Source: Rufibacter latericius
GTDB lineage: Bacteria > Bacteroidota > Bacteroidia > Cytophagales > Hymenobacteraceae
Reading direction: 5' to 3'
Assembly (NCBI RefSeq): GCF_003721515.1
Contig: NZ_RJJD01000023.1
Coordinates: forward strand, 55,735-119,734
Length of the DNA: 64,000 bases
Shown: one piece after another, positions 9,201 through 19,015 of the stretch
Layout of the letters: each line of letters starts with the position of its first letter
How positions within the stretch are numbered: position 1 is the stretch's first letter
Program-made: the position numbers and the translations under genes
The notes under the pieces: model-generated
What the model was told of the DNA's origin: nothing
Databases searched by the model: none
What the model saw: only the letters and a program-made list of their open reading frames with translations

Positions 9201-10220
9201 TTACCAGAGCCACTCAGGGCATAGCATGCGGGCTTTGTTTCTGAGTTTAATCCCCACAATCAGCTCATGGCTTCCGGCGCTGGCGCTGTTCAGGCCAGAG
9301 GTCGTCAGGTCGTAGGAGTAACCTACATCCAACACGTGGTTCACGTTCATGCCTGCCAAGGCAGCCACGGCGTCCCCGTGCCGGTAAGACATGCCTGCCC
9401 AGACGCGGTTGGCGTACATGGCCTTAAAGTTCACATCCACCGACAACGGACTTGGGCTCGCATATTTCAGCATCACTGAAGGGTCAATGGTGAAATCGTA
9501 CCTGATCCTGATGCGGTAGCCTCCGGTCATGAAGAAATGGGGCTGTAGTTTCTGCTGGGGTCCCATGCTTCCTTCTTTGTTCGCCACCACGGTGGTAAGT
9601 AGCTGGGCGGCCGATGCCCCTACGTAGAAATTGTCTGAGTAAATCCAGGTGCCCAGGCCCAGGTCGAAGTTGGTTTTGCCCATCATGCCCGGCCGGATCG
9701 TTGGGTCGTTCTCATTCAACAGATGCAGCTCGTTCGTGTTCAGGCGGGTCTGAATCATGCCCCCGGCCAAACCCACTGACATATTAATGCGGCGGGTAAT
9801 GGGGTGGTGGTAGGCATAGGTCACATTCAGGTTGGTGGTGCTCAGCGGACCGGTTCTGTCTACCTGCGCCATCGCCCCAAACCCGTGGTGTGGCCGCGAC
9901 TTGTGGTACTTGGTAGAACGCGGGTTCTTTGACGGGAGCCTGGGGATAAACCCTTTGCCTGCGCCAGGCCCCACAGGGGCGTTCCGGTCACTCATCCCAA
10001 AGGAGGAGTGTCCGCTGATGTAGTACGTCACCGGCGCGCCGTCCACGCCCACCCACTGGCGGCGAGTACCCATCCGGACATCGGTGTAACTTTCAATCCC
10101 CGAAAGGGCGGGGTTCAGCAGGAAGTTGTTGAACAGGTACTGGCTGTACTGTGCTTTCTGCTGGGCCATGGCCGGAGAAAACATCCCCAAAAATAAGAGA
10201 ATAGTGGCAAGCTTCTTCAT
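9201..10220 (-). CDS. PorP/SprF family type IX secretion system membrane protein
   Basis: This 339-residue protein starts with a signal peptide (MKKLATILLFLGMFSPAMAQ) and goes straight into the family hallmark: QQKAQYSQYLFNNFLLNPALSGIESYTDVRMGTRRQW. The remainder is an amphipathic beta-barrel pattern (FGAMAQVDRTGPLSTTNLNVTYAYHHPI, VDVNFKAMYANRVWAGMSYRHGDAVAALAGMNV). PorP/SprF proteins are outer membrane partners of the type IX secretion system, usually encoded directly after a large SprB-like secreted protein that they help export or anchor. That is exactly the arrangement here: the start lies six bases after the stop of the giant gene, so the two are co-transcribed. Confidence 0.93.
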   Translation of the reverse strand: MKKLATILLFLGMFSPAMAQQKAQYSQYLFNNFLLNPALSGIESYTDVRMGTRRQWVGVDGAPVTYYISGHSSFGMSDRNAPVGPGAGKGFIPRLPSKNPRSTKYHKSRPHHGFGAMAQVDRTGPLSTTNLNVTYAYHHPITRRINMSVGLAGGMIQTRLNTNELHLLNENDPTIRPGMMGKTNFDLGLGTWIYSDNFYVGASAAQLLTTVVANKEGSMGPQQKLQPHFFMTGGYRIRIRYDFTIDPSVMLKYASPSPLSVDVNFKAMYANRVWAGMSYRHGDAVAALAGMNVNHVLDVGYSYDLTTSGLNSASAGSHELIVGIKLRNKARMLCPEWLW

Positions 10221-10226
10221 ATGGGC

Positions 10227-13200
10227 TTACTTGATAATGGTGACGTTTCCGGTGATAGGACTCTCTTTCCCGCCCAGGCGGATGATGTAATAATAGGTGG
10301 CAGCAGGCAGCGGCTGTCCGTTCATGCGGCCTTCCCACGCTTGTTGGTAACCTCTTGACTCAAACACCTTGTTGCCCCAGCGGTTGAACACTTCCACTTG
10401 GCAGTCTGGGTAGCTTTTTAGGTTAGGGAGATCCCACACATCGTTGATACCGTCGCCGTTCGGGGTGAAGCCGTTAGGTACTTCAATAGGCTGCAACACA
10501 TTGATCGTTACCTGGTCTGAAGAAGTACAGCCGTCCTGCGTGGTCACCGTCACAGTGTAGGTGGTAGTCACGGTTGGCTTTGCCACCGGATTAGGAATCT
10601 GGCTGTTATTCAGACCTGTGGCCGGAGACCAGCGGTACGTCAAGCCACCCGTTGCTTCCAGCGTAGCGAAGTTGCCCAGCACGATGTTCTGGTCTGGACC
10701 GGCATTAGCGGTTGGCGCCGGAATGTTCACTTTCACCGGAATGCGTACACTGGCGCAGTTCTGCGTCACTGACCGCACGTAAAACGTGGTAGTCTCTTTC
10801 AATACCAGAGTGGTGAAAGACAAGCCGGAGCCCAGCATTCTTCCGCCTTCGGGTTGGTCAAACCATTCCACCACGGTACCAGTGATAGCTGGAACGGCGG
10901 TTAAGGTGGCGGTAAAGCCGGCGCAAATAGAGGCTTCCTGCACGCTTGGCGGCTGCGGAGCCGTCACCGTTACCTGAATTGCGTTGCTGACATTATCAGC
11001 ACAGCTACCTGAAACCACTTTTCTGCGGAACCACGTGGTGCGCTGTAAAGCCCCCGGCAAGTAGTTCTGCTCGGTGCTGTTCCCGAAAGCGGTGCCAAAC
11101 CCGGAGGTAGGACCGCTGGTGCTGCTTTCCCAAACGTATGCATAGGTACCGCTTCCGCCGGTTGGCAAGGTCCCGCTCAAAAGGGCAGGGGCGGTGTTGA
11201 TACAAATTGTTTGGTTTGTAGAGATGGTGTTTCTGGTTACTGCTGAGAAAACCGTCACCTTCACCACATTAGACACCAGCGTGATGGTGCCAGAGCTAAC
11301 TTTTCTTCTGAACCAGGTAGTCTGGGTCAAAGCAGGTGAGTTATAGTTTTTAGTAGTGGAAGTACCGCTGGCCGTCACGAACCCTGAAATTGGTCCGCTG
11401 GTGCTCATCTCCCAGACATAGCTGAAGGTTCCGTCGCCGCCAATCGGGTCAGTGCCTGACAAGGTCATAGGAGCGGTGCCGGTGCAGATGTTCTGATCCT
11501 CGTAAATGGTGTTCTGCGAGATCTCCGCGTTAACGGTCACTTTCACCACGTTGCTGATTACCAGGCATCCGCCAGATTCTACCACTCGTCTGAACCAGGT
11601 GGTTTGACTCAACGCTCCCGAAGCATAGGTTTTACTGGTTGCTCCAGAAATGGCGGTGAACGTCACTCCATCCTGGCTGCTTTCCCACTGGTAACGGTAG
11701 GTTTTGGTGCCTCCGGTTGGCGTGGTGCCGGTGAAAGCCGCCGGAACCGTGTTAATGAAGATCACCTGGTTGTCCTGGATGAAGTTGTTGATGATGGACT
11801 CACTCACGGTCACCTTGATAGGCGCACTTACCTGCGGCACGCACGTCCCTGATTTTACCACCCGTCTGAACCAAGTGGTCTGGAACATGATGCCCGGTGT
11901 GTAGTTCTCAGATTGGCTTGCTCCCTGGATGGTGTAGAAAGAAACGCCGTCGGTGCTGCTTTCCCACTGGTAAGTGTAAGTACCGGTTCCGCCCGTAGGC
12001 AAGGTGCCGGTGAGGGTAGTGGTGCCGGTGCCCGCGCACACTTCCTGTGCTCCGGAAAGCACATTGTTCGCGATTGGGTCTTGTACGGTCACTAAAACGG
12101 CAGTTCTTGGTCCGGCGCAGCCGCCGGTTAAAGCCTGCACATAGAAAGTAGTGCTTTGGGTGAGGGCGGCAGTGGTGAAGGAAGGTCCTCTGAAAAGAGC
12201 CGTTCCGCCGGTGTTTGCGGCAAACCACTCATACGTAATATCCGCCTTCGGATTGTTCACCCGGATGATGGATTTTTCTGAGTGGCAAACCGTAGCTGCA
12301 ATGGCTTCAGGTGCAGCCGGAAGAGGCGTAACCGTTACTTTTACTTCTACCCGGGCCGGGGCAAGACAACCGTTGGTGGTCAAGGCTTGGGCGTAATAAG
12401 AAGTATTGGCCTGCAACACCGGTGTGGTGAAAGTAGTCCCTTCGGCCAGTAGGTTGCCACCGGTAGCGGCATCAAACCACTGAATTTTTTGGTTTGTAGT
12501 AGACGGAACAGCTGTCAACGTAGCGGTGGCATTCTGGCACGTAGCTACGTCTTTAACAATAGGAGCCGAAGGCAATGGCAACACTGTCACTTTCACGGCG
12601 GAACTCACCAGTTGGCAACTTCCTGAGAAGGTGATTCTCCTGAACCAGGTGGTGCTGTGCAGGATGCCCGGGGCATACGTCTCGTTTGTAAAAACGCCAT
12701 CGGCTGAGGTGAAACCGGCAGTGGCGCTGGTCACGCTTTTCTCCCATTTGTAGGTATAAGTTCCGTTTCCGCCAGTGGCGGCAGGAGCCTGGATGATAGG
12801 AGAAGAAGTGTTGTCACACACAACCATATCAGGAGGCATGGCCACCTGGGTGAGAACAGGAGTCACGTCTACTTTGATGGCGTTGGTAATCTCCTCGCAA
12901 GGACCCATGCTCACTTTGCGGCGGAACCAGGTAGGCTGGGTTAAGGCAGCAGGAGCGTAGTTCTGGTTTGTGCGGGTGCCAGCGGCAGGGGCAAAGTTCA
13001 CCCCGTCTACGCTGCTTTCCCAGGTATATACCGGAGTATCGTTTCCGCCAGCCGGTTTAGAGCCAATCAACTGGGAAGGAACACTGCCGGAGCAAACCAC
13101 TTGGTTTCCAGTGATGGAGTTGTTCGTAATGGCTGGTAGTACCGTCACTTTCACTTCGGTACGGGTCTCAGAACAGTTCCCAATGGCTCTGCTTTGCACG

Positions 13201-15407
13201 AAATAGGTGGCATTGGCAGTAAGGGCGGGGGTAGTAAAGCTGTCACCGGTGAAGAAAGGCGTGCCGCCGGTGGCGCTGGTATACCACTCATAGGGTCCGC
13301 CCGGCGCGGTGGCTGTCAGGGTAGCGGTGCCGCCGCTGCAGATAGTAGCGTTGGCTACGGTTGGAGGAAACGAAAACGTATTGATGGTCACCAATACTGC
13401 CGGAGAGGCCTGGGAACATCCGTCAATCGTCACTTTCCGGCGGAACCAGGTGTTGACCATCAAATTACCCGACACATACGACTGGCCGGTGTTTGCACCG
13501 TCTGCGGCTTTGAAGCCTGCGGTCGCGCTGGTAGTACTCATTTCCCACAAATAGGTAGGTGCGCCGCCGTTTCCGCCCGCCGGAACGGAGCCGGTGAAGG
13601 TGGTGGTTTGTCCGTAGCAAACTACCTGAGGATCCACGGTGAAAAGGTTGTTCGTGATTACTGGAACCACCGTAACCTGTACCGGTTCTGAGATATTGGT
13701 ACAGCTACCGGAGGTAACCACGCGACGGAACCAGGTGGTTTGGGTAAGGGCGCCTGGAGCATAGGTGGCAGAGGTGCTGGAGCCAGCGGCTTTCTTGAAC
13801 TCGGTGCCTTCGGTTCTGCTTTCCCACACATAAGTATAGGTGCCAGATCCGCCTTTAGGCGCGGTTCCGTTCAAGGTAGCGGCTGTTTCACCCAGGCATA
13901 GGGTCTGCGGGGCGCTGATGGTATTCTCAGTAACCAAAGGCTGAACCGTCACTTTCACCGCTTTGCGGGTAGCCGAGAAACAGCCTTGCGGAGAAAGGGT
14001 GGAAACGTAATAGGTAGTGGTGGCAGTCAAGGCCGGAGTGGTAAAACTAGGTCCGGTAGCTAAAGTGTCGGTGCTGGTGGCGGTGGCAAACCAGTACACC
14101 TTGCCCGCAGAAGTGCTGGCGTTCAACGTAGCTCTGCTTCCGAAACAGGCCAATACATCTGGGGCGGTAGGAACGGCTGGCAGCGGCGCTACCGTCACGG
14201 TCACAGGAGTACGGGTGGGGTTAAAGCAACCCCCGCTGTTCAAAGCAGCCTCTACATAATAAGTGGTGGTGGCTTTCAGAACAGGGGTAGTAAACGTGGC
14301 GCCAGTGGCTAACGGAGTAGTGGCAGTAGCCGAGGCGTACCATTTAAAAAGAGGCGCGTCTCCTTCGGCTTTCAAGGTGGCGGTGGTTCCATTACAAATG
14401 GTGACCGGCAAAGCCGAAGGTGCCAAGGGTACATCCTGAACCACTACGTTTTTGATGATAGAGTCACCCAAACAGGTGGTGCTGGTGCCCGATGGGGTCA
14501 CCGCTAACGTGATTTTATAAGTACCTTTCTCCTTGAAGAGAATAGATGGACTCACCGACGAGGCATTGGTGGCGTTGGTGAACTCCCAGCCCACACTAGG
14601 GCTGATGCTCCAAAGCCGGCGGTACCCGCTGGTGTTTCCTCCAATGTTGTTTCCGTTGAATCCACCGGTGGTTTGGTCGTTCAGTTTTACTACCTGGCCC
14701 GGGCAAAAAGGGCTTTCCGGAGTCATGCTGAAGGCCGGAATGGGTTTGGTGGAAATGATGATCCCGCTTACCTCGGCTTGTTTAGGAATACAGCCATACG
14801 CCACCGCGTACATGGTGAACCCTTTGGTTTTTCCCTGTGAAGATTTGGTGAACGCGTGGGTGATGGTAGCCGGAATAGTGGCCTGGGTAAAGCGGAGGGT
14901 GTCAGTGCCGTCGTCAAACCAGATGGCGTAGGTGGTGTTGGGGGCATTGCTCTGGGTACCGGTAATCCCGAAGGTAAAGGCCGCCGGAGCGCACTCAGAA
15001 GTGTTGTTAGGGCTTTGGATACCTATACCCGGGGTACTGCCATTAAAAACAGAGTACGTTCTGCTGTCAGAGCAGCCGTTCTGGCTTGTGATGGTGTACT
15101 TCAGGGTGAAACTGCCCTGGGTTTTGTACGTGTGGCTGGCCGAATTGAAATTTGCCGGGTACGTGTTAGAGGTGCCGTCTCCCCACTCAATGGTGTAGTC
15201 CTTGTTTTTGGAGGACGTGGTGGAGATGTTCGCTACCACCAACGTGTACTCAGTAGACCCACCTACCGACGAACAACGGGTGAAGTTTTCCTCATTGGCA
15301 TCGGCCAGGGAAACATCGGGTTTGTCAGGGCAGTTCTGAGCATAGGAGGCAAAGCTCAACAGGAACAGGATGCCCAATGATTGAAAGAACTTTTGTAAAG
15401 GCGACAT
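10227..15407 (-). CDS. Giant modular surface protein with gliding-motility C-terminal domain
   Basis: The product has 1726 residues: signal peptide (MSPLQKFFQSLGILFLLSFASYAQ), then two or three PKD-like domains (about 25-330, e.g. YTIEWGDGTSNTYPANFNSASHTY). After these come about 14 Ig-like modules of 80-95 residues in two types. Type A (six copies) carries WF/WY...FTTPxLxxTTTYYV. Type B (eight copies) carries VWESS...LTQTTWFRR. They run in the order A A B B A B B A A B B B B A. A last PKD-like segment (TANAGPDQNIVLGNFATLEATGGLTYRWSP) leads to the gliding-motility-associated C-terminal domain at 1643-1726 (VPNGFTPNGDGINDVW ... VFNRWGNKVF), the sorting signal for type IX secretion. It is likely a cell-surface adhesin or motility adhesin of the SprB class. 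The PorP/SprF gene follows in the same operon. Confidence 0.93.
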   Translation of the reverse strand: MSPLQKFFQSLGILFLLSFASYAQNCPDKPDVSLADANEENFTRCSSVGGSTEYTLVVANISTTSSKNKDYTIEWGDGTSNTYPANFNSASHTYKTQGSFTLKYTITSQNGCSDSRTYSVFNGSTPGIGIQSPNNTSECAPAAFTFGITGTQSNAPNTTYAIWFDDGTDTLRFTQATIPATITHAFTKSSQGKTKGFTMYAVAYGCIPKQAEVSGIIISTKPIPAFSMTPESPFCPGQVVKLNDQTTGGFNGNNIGGNTSGYRRLWSISPSVGWEFTNATNASSVSPSILFKEKGTYKITLAVTPSGTSTTCLGDSIIKNVVVQDVPLAPSALPVTICNGTTATLKAEGDAPLFKWYASATATTPLATGATFTTPVLKATTTYYVEAALNSGGCFNPTRTPVTVTVAPLPAVPTAPDVLACFGSRATLNASTSAGKVYWFATATSTDTLATGPSFTTPALTATTTYYVSTLSPQGCFSATRKAVKVTVQPLVTENTISAPQTLCLGETAATLNGTAPKGGSGTYTYVWESRTEGTEFKKAAGSSTSATYAPGALTQTTWFRRVVTSGSCTNISEPVQVTVVPVITNNLFTVDPQVVCYGQTTTFTGSVPAGGNGGAPTYLWEMSTTSATAGFKAADGANTGQSYVSGNLMVNTWFRRKVTIDGCSQASPAVLVTINTFSFPPTVANATICSGGTATLTATAPGGPYEWYTSATGGTPFFTGDSFTTPALTANATYFVQSRAIGNCSETRTEVKVTVLPAITNNSITGNQVVCSGSVPSQLIGSKPAGGNDTPVYTWESSVDGVNFAPAAGTRTNQNYAPAALTQPTWFRRKVSMGPCEEITNAIKVDVTPVLTQVAMPPDMVVCDNTSSPIIQAPAATGGNGTYTYKWEKSVTSATAGFTSADGVFTNETYAPGILHSTTWFRRITFSGSCQLVSSAVKVTVLPLPSAPIVKDVATCQNATATLTAVPSTTNQKIQWFDAATGGNLLAEGTTFTTPVLQANTSYYAQALTTNGCLAPARVEVKVTVTPLPAAPEAIAATVCHSEKSIIRVNNPKADITYEWFAANTGGTALFRGPSFTTAALTQSTTFYVQALTGGCAGPRTAVLVTVQDPIANNVLSGAQEVCAGTGTTTLTGTLPTGGTGTYTYQWESSTDGVSFYTIQGASQSENYTPGIMFQTTWFRRVVKSGTCVPQVSAPIKVTVSESIINNFIQDNQVIFINTVPAAFTGTTPTGGTKTYRYQWESSQDGVTFTAISGATSKTYASGALSQTTWFRRVVESGGCLVISNVVKVTVNAEISQNTIYEDQNICTGTAPMTLSGTDPIGGDGTFSYVWEMSTSGPISGFVTASGTSTTKNYNSPALTQTTWFRRKVSSGTITLVSNVVKVTVFSAVTRNTISTNQTICINTAPALLSGTLPTGGSGTYAYVWESSTSGPTSGFGTAFGNSTEQNYLPGALQRTTWFRRKVVSGSCADNVSNAIQVTVTAPQPPSVQEASICAGFTATLTAVPAITGTVVEWFDQPEGGRMLGSGLSFTTLVLKETTTFYVRSVTQNCASVRIPVKVNIPAPTANAGPDQNIVLGNFATLEATGGLTYRWSPATGLNNSQIPNPVAKPTVTTTYTVTVTTQDGCTSSDQVTINVLQPIEVPNGFTPNGDGINDVWDLPNLKSYPDCQVEVFNRWGNKVFESRGYQQAWEGRMNGQPLPAATYYYIIRLGGKESPITGNVTIIK

Positions 15408-16582
15408 GGTGCCGGAAAAGAAAAAGTTGGTTACAAGAAGAAGGAAGAAAATGCAAACGCAGGCGCCTTCCCAGATGGGCAGGTAGCGGGCATTTGCTCA
15501 ATCGGGTGGTTAGGCCTGAGGGTATGTCTGGCCAATAACTACCGAAGAGAAATTCTCTGGAAAACCAATGTTTCTTTTTTGAAGTTGTTTCCTGCTAGTT
15601 GAAGAGAAGAAGGAAAAGGAAGGGGAGTATTTTCTTTTCATATATAGTGTTTTTGAATTGTACTAAAGAAATTAATTAAGCTTTGATTCCAGCCGATTCT
15701 CTCTTATGTTAAGGTGAAAAAGTGATGTTATAAATAGGCTTTCGAGAGCGGCAACAACCTTATTGTAACCTTTAGTTCAATAATTTCGTTAAAGGTACAA
15801 TTTTTATGAATTTATAGTAAATATCAATTTTCTTATAAATTCGTAGGAGATAACTTAGGATGTATTTTTAATTGCTAAATTGACGATGTTTTCCGCCGAA
15901 GATGTTGGCGGGGTGCCTTGGAAAAGCAACTGGAGATTGGGGAGAAAATAGCCGGGATTGGCCCTTGCCGAAAATCATTCGGCTTAGAAAAGGAAAGGTT
16001 CATCCGGTAAAACGGGGTATTAACCGAATACCACTGGCAGGTAGAAAAATACCTATTACCTTTGACACAGTTAAAACAACAAAGACAGTTTGTTGCTCAC
16101 AACATAGAAGATATAAAGGGGCGGCGGAACACTTCTGCTTGCAGAGGCGTCAAAAGTTCTGGTGCTTATTGGGGGATATGCTACAGATACCCATGACATT
16201 GAGCCGCCTGCCCCTTCTTTTTCAGCCTCTTCTTCTTTTGGGAAGGAGAGGCTTTTTTATTTATTCCCTTTTCAGAAGAAATCCTGTGAGTCTCGCTCAG
16301 CTTTCGTGCGCACAGGTCTCGGGGCAAGGAAACAGTGGGTTGTTTGGGTTTCCGGCCCTCATCCGTTTTTACCTTGGTTTCTTAAAAACGTACCCAAACC
16401 CCTTCTATTGTCTTTCTTTCTCTGATAAGCCTGTTTTTAAGGTGTTTTGCGGAAAACTGGCGGAAAGAACCTCTATCAAAAATATTAGATTACCGCTATG
16501 AGAGCCCGGCAGGAGGAAAGCGGCAGGCTGCCCCGGTCCCGAAGCTTTTTCGTATCTTTGGTAAAAAAGGAGTAGCGATCAC
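15408..16582. other. Long intergenic region between divergent units
   Basis: About 1.2 kb separates the adhesin gene from the gene at 16583. The segment 15640-15870 is AT-rich and probably holds the adhesin promoter. The open frame at 15902-16501 has no domain, is rich in intergenic-palindrome sequence near 16435-16465 and is not supported as a gene. Confidence 0.5.
16553..16560 (+). promoter_or_regulatory. TAnnTTTG promoter -7 box
   Basis: The octamer TATCTTTG matches the Bacteroidota sigma-A -7 consensus TAnnTTTG. It lies 22 bases before the ATG at 16583, with a GGAG run in between. A -33 TTG is not clear. Confidence 0.6.
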
Positions 16583-17215
16583 ATGAAGCAGCATATCACC
16601 GAAAACGAGAGAGAAGTCATCAAGCTTATCACCTTCTTTAAAAAGCGTGGGGAGCGTTTGGCTGCGGAGGGCACCCTTACCCAGGAGCATGAGGAGTTGA
16701 ATGCCGCCTGTGAGCGCCTCACTGAGAAAATCTACAGCCACGCCGATTTCCGGCAGCAGGTGCTGGACAAGCACGAAACCCTCAAGGGGATCATTGAAGA
16801 CCACGCCCAATGCCCTACCTGCGGGAAAGCTGACCTGCTTAAAAAGACCGGCGTGGCCACCAACGAACTGGGCTGGAAATCGAACCGATACAAATGCCGC
16901 CGCTGCAACATTGAGTTCACCTGGAACCGGCCCAACAATCCCTGGGACATGATCCCGTTTCTGGAGGTCTGCCTGCAGGAACTGGACAATAACATTACCT
17001 CTGAAGGAGTAGAGGAGGAACTGCGCGAACGCGCCCGCGAAGCCCGCGAGCACATGGCCATCAGCCTGGAACAGCTCCGCACCGCCATCCACTCCGCCGA
17101 TAATGAGAAACACCAGATGGAAGAGCAGGACAAGGAAATGGCCCGCATGCTGCACGAGTTCAAGAAATACCTCATGATTGAGAAAATCAAGATGGAGCCC
17201 TTCAGTGAAAACTAG
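16583..17215 (+). CDS. Zinc-ribbon and coiled-coil hypothetical protein
   Basis: This 210-residue soluble protein has an N-terminal helical part (residues 1-75), then a zinc ribbon made of CPTCG (about residue 77) and CRRC (about residue 105, YKCRRCNIEFTW). A long charged helical tail follows (EELRERAREAREHMAISLEQLRTAIHSADNEKHQMEEQDKEMARMLHEF) that should form a coiled coil. This layout suggests a nucleic-acid or protein binding scaffold, but I do not recognise a characterised family. It is preceded by a good -7 box and closed by a hairpin, so it is a monocistronic gene. Confidence 0.78.
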   Translation: MKQHITENEREVIKLITFFKKRGERLAAEGTLTQEHEELNAACERLTEKIYSHADFRQQVLDKHETLKGIIEDHAQCPTCGKADLLKKTGVATNELGWKSNRYKCRRCNIEFTWNRPNNPWDMIPFLEVCLQELDNNITSEGVEEELRERAREAREHMAISLEQLRTAIHSADNEKHQMEEQDKEMARMLHEFKKYLMIEKIKMEPFSEN

Positions 17216-17237
17216 AACACAGTTGAAGTATTTTTGG

Positions 17238-17287
17238 GAATCCCGCTTTGGGGCTGTTTTCATAAAAACGGCCCCAAAGCGGGATTC
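17238..17287 (+). terminator. Terminator hairpin with the recurrent apical core
   Basis: Arms gaatcccgctttggggctgttt (from 17238) and its complement (ending 17287) pair over about 22 bp with one G-T pair and a four-base loop (cata). Confidence 0.8.
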
Positions 17288-17377
17288 TTCATTATTTGGT
17301 AACAAACATTTTTGGTTGGGTGCGTACAAATACCATAGAAGCGGCCGCTGTGGCTGTTTTCTTTACTGCCCAAACCT

Positions 17378-17644
17378 ATGCCTATCGAGAACGATAACAT
17401 CACCAATTCTGACGAGAGCAAGCGCTTGCCAGATGAAAACCCTACCCCCTTCAAGGGAGCCAAGACGGAGTATGACGAAGCGGCCAAGCCAGACCTGGGC
17501 GGCTCCCGCCTACAGGCTATTGAAGCCGACTTCCTGGACCAGGAGCCCGAAGGCAGATTTTCTGAGGGAAACGTGGCCGCCGAGGACGAGGAAGATACCA
17601 CCAACCTGGACGGAAGCAACGCCAATAACCTGCGCACAAAATAA
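17378..17644 (+). CDS. Small acidic hypothetical protein
   Basis: This 88-residue protein is highly acidic and hydrophilic, with no membrane segment and few hydrophobic residues. It is probably disordered apart from a possible short helix (SRLQAIEADFLDQEPEG). Both ends are clean: it starts after an intergenic gap of 90 bases and ends 15 bases before a strong hairpin, which supports a real transcript. I do not recognise the family. The neighbour at 17760 is also disordered, and both could belong to stress-tolerance functions, but that is a guess. Confidence 0.6.
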   Translation: MPIENDNITNSDESKRLPDENPTPFKGAKTEYDEAAKPDLGGSRLQAIEADFLDQEPEGRFSEGNVAAEDEEDTTNLDGSNANNLRTK

Positions 17645-17659
17645 CGGGTTTCCTTGAGG

Positions 17660-17710
17660 GCCTTGCGGTTTTGAGCCTGCTTTCAGAAAGCGGCCTTAAA
17701 ACCGCAAGGC
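17660..17710 (+). terminator. Terminator hairpin
   Basis: Arms 17660-17683 and 17687-17710 pair over about 24 bp with a three-base loop (cag), followed by CTTTCTT. The apex again contains a gcctgcttt/aaagcggc core. Confidence 0.8.
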
Positions 17711-17759
17711 CTTTCTTGTCGTTAAGAGAAGCTGTTTGTTACACCAAAAGTCTAACACC

Positions 17760-18746
17760 ATGAACAGAAACCAGAGACCAGATGACCACGGTCGTCACCA
17801 TTCAGATAACCGGCGTGCCGATGAAGACCAATACCGCGGTGCCTACCGCCAGGACCGGGACCATGGCCGGGAATACGAAAACCTAGACCGACGGAACAAC
17901 TTTAACGACCGCGACATCAGCAACGATTACCGTAGCGGCCAGTACCAGGGTTCCAACGAAGATTTCCGCCGCGAGCGGGATCGTGAGTTGCCGCGTGACT
18001 ATGGCCGCGACCCTAACCGCCGCGGTGAGCGTTTCGATAACATGGGTGCCCATGAAGACAACAACGGGTTGGAACACTCTACCCGCAACTTCGGGAACAT
18101 GGGCAGCTACGGCGGAGCCCAGGGCTTTGGCTCTTCCAGGGGCGGGTCGCACAACCAGAGCTCAGGAGATGGTTCCCGCTGGAGCAGTGGCCACGGCCGT
18201 GAAGAAGACCGCCACGTGAACCGTCAGGTGTATGGCGCGTACCGCGACCACAACAGCTTTGCCCCCGGCGAACGCGAGCAATATGACGGCTCAGGCCGGG
18301 CGGGAAGCCGCGGCGCTGACAACACCAGAGGCTGGGAGCCCGCTGACCGGGCAGGTACCAGAGGCCGCAACATCGGAACCAATGACATTTCCCGCCGCGA
18401 CGATGACAGCCGTTACGAGATCTATGACGATGCCCAGTCGCACTATACCCGGGGCGAATATGAGCGGGGTCGTCAGTTAGGCAATCTGAGCAGCGGCTTC
18501 GACCGCAGAACCCGCGCCGAGGGCGGTGCCAACTTTGATTACAACCAGCCGCATCGGGAACACCACAACCAGCAGGGCGAAGGCGCCAGAAGTGAAAACT
18601 ACGGAAACATGGCCGGCTCCCTAAGTTGGGGCAATGACCGTGATTATCGCTCAGAAGAAGGGCAGAACCGCCGCTTTGACCCGAGTACCGGGCACGTGAG
18701 AGGCCAGGGAACACAACCCCCTTCCCGCGAGGACTTCAGCTGGTAA
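17760..18746 (+). CDS. Intrinsically disordered Arg/Asp/Asn/Gly-rich protein
   Basis: This 328-residue protein is almost free of hydrophobic residues and dominated by R, D, G, N, E, H, Q, S and Y, with frequent RD, NDRD, DYR, GRG and YGR clusters. It has no signal peptide and no membrane segment. The start was set at 17760 (MNRNQRPDDHG), since the composition begins there. Such polyampholyte sequences in bacteria are found in hydrophilin-like or desiccation proteins and in RNA-binding phase-separating proteins. No experimental family can be named from the sequence. The gene has its own terminator on each side. Confidence 0.72.
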   Translation: MNRNQRPDDHGRHHSDNRRADEDQYRGAYRQDRDHGREYENLDRRNNFNDRDISNDYRSGQYQGSNEDFRRERDRELPRDYGRDPNRRGERFDNMGAHEDNNGLEHSTRNFGNMGSYGGAQGFGSSRGGSHNQSSGDGSRWSSGHGREEDRHVNRQVYGAYRDHNSFAPGEREQYDGSGRAGSRGADNTRGWEPADRAGTRGRNIGTNDISRRDDDSRYEIYDDAQSHYTRGEYERGRQLGNLSSGFDRRTRAEGGANFDYNQPHREHHNQQGEGARSENYGNMAGSLSWGNDRDYRSEEGQNRRFDPSTGHVRGQGTQPPSREDFSW

Positions 18747-18780
18747 AAAGGTTGAGCATACTTTGAATATACATAAAGAG

Positions 18781-18808
18781 CGGCTGCCCAAAAGGTAGCC
18801 GTTTTTTT
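18781..18808 (+). terminator. Rho-independent terminator
   Basis: Stem cggctgcc/ggtagccg (one G-T pair) with an AAAA-type loop is followed by seven T. It sits 35 bases after the stop at 18746. Confidence 0.85.
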
Positions 18809-18986
18809 ATGCTCAGAGAAGTAATTTGGCTGTTTGCCTGTTTTAGGTTCCTTTTCCTAAAACCAGCTTGTAAGCAGAGTTTCGGTAAACTTTCATCTGC
18901 CTCTGCATTTATGAAGAATTGGCTCTAATCTCATCGTTTTTAAATGAGGGGCTGTCCTTTTGGTTGCCCAGAAAAGTCTTCTGCCC

Positions 18987-19015
18987 CAAGGGCAACTACA
19001 AGGGTTTACCCTTGC
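18987..19015 (+). repeat. Dispersed repeat copy
   Basis: The segment caagggcaactacaaggg... is a diverged copy of the element at 56106-56134 and 58769-58794 (caagggcaaccacaaggg...). Confidence 0.5.

Noticed and set aside
15902-16501. Plus-strand open frame of 199 codons
   Set aside because: No domain or signal, crosses degenerate palindromes, no promoter of its own.
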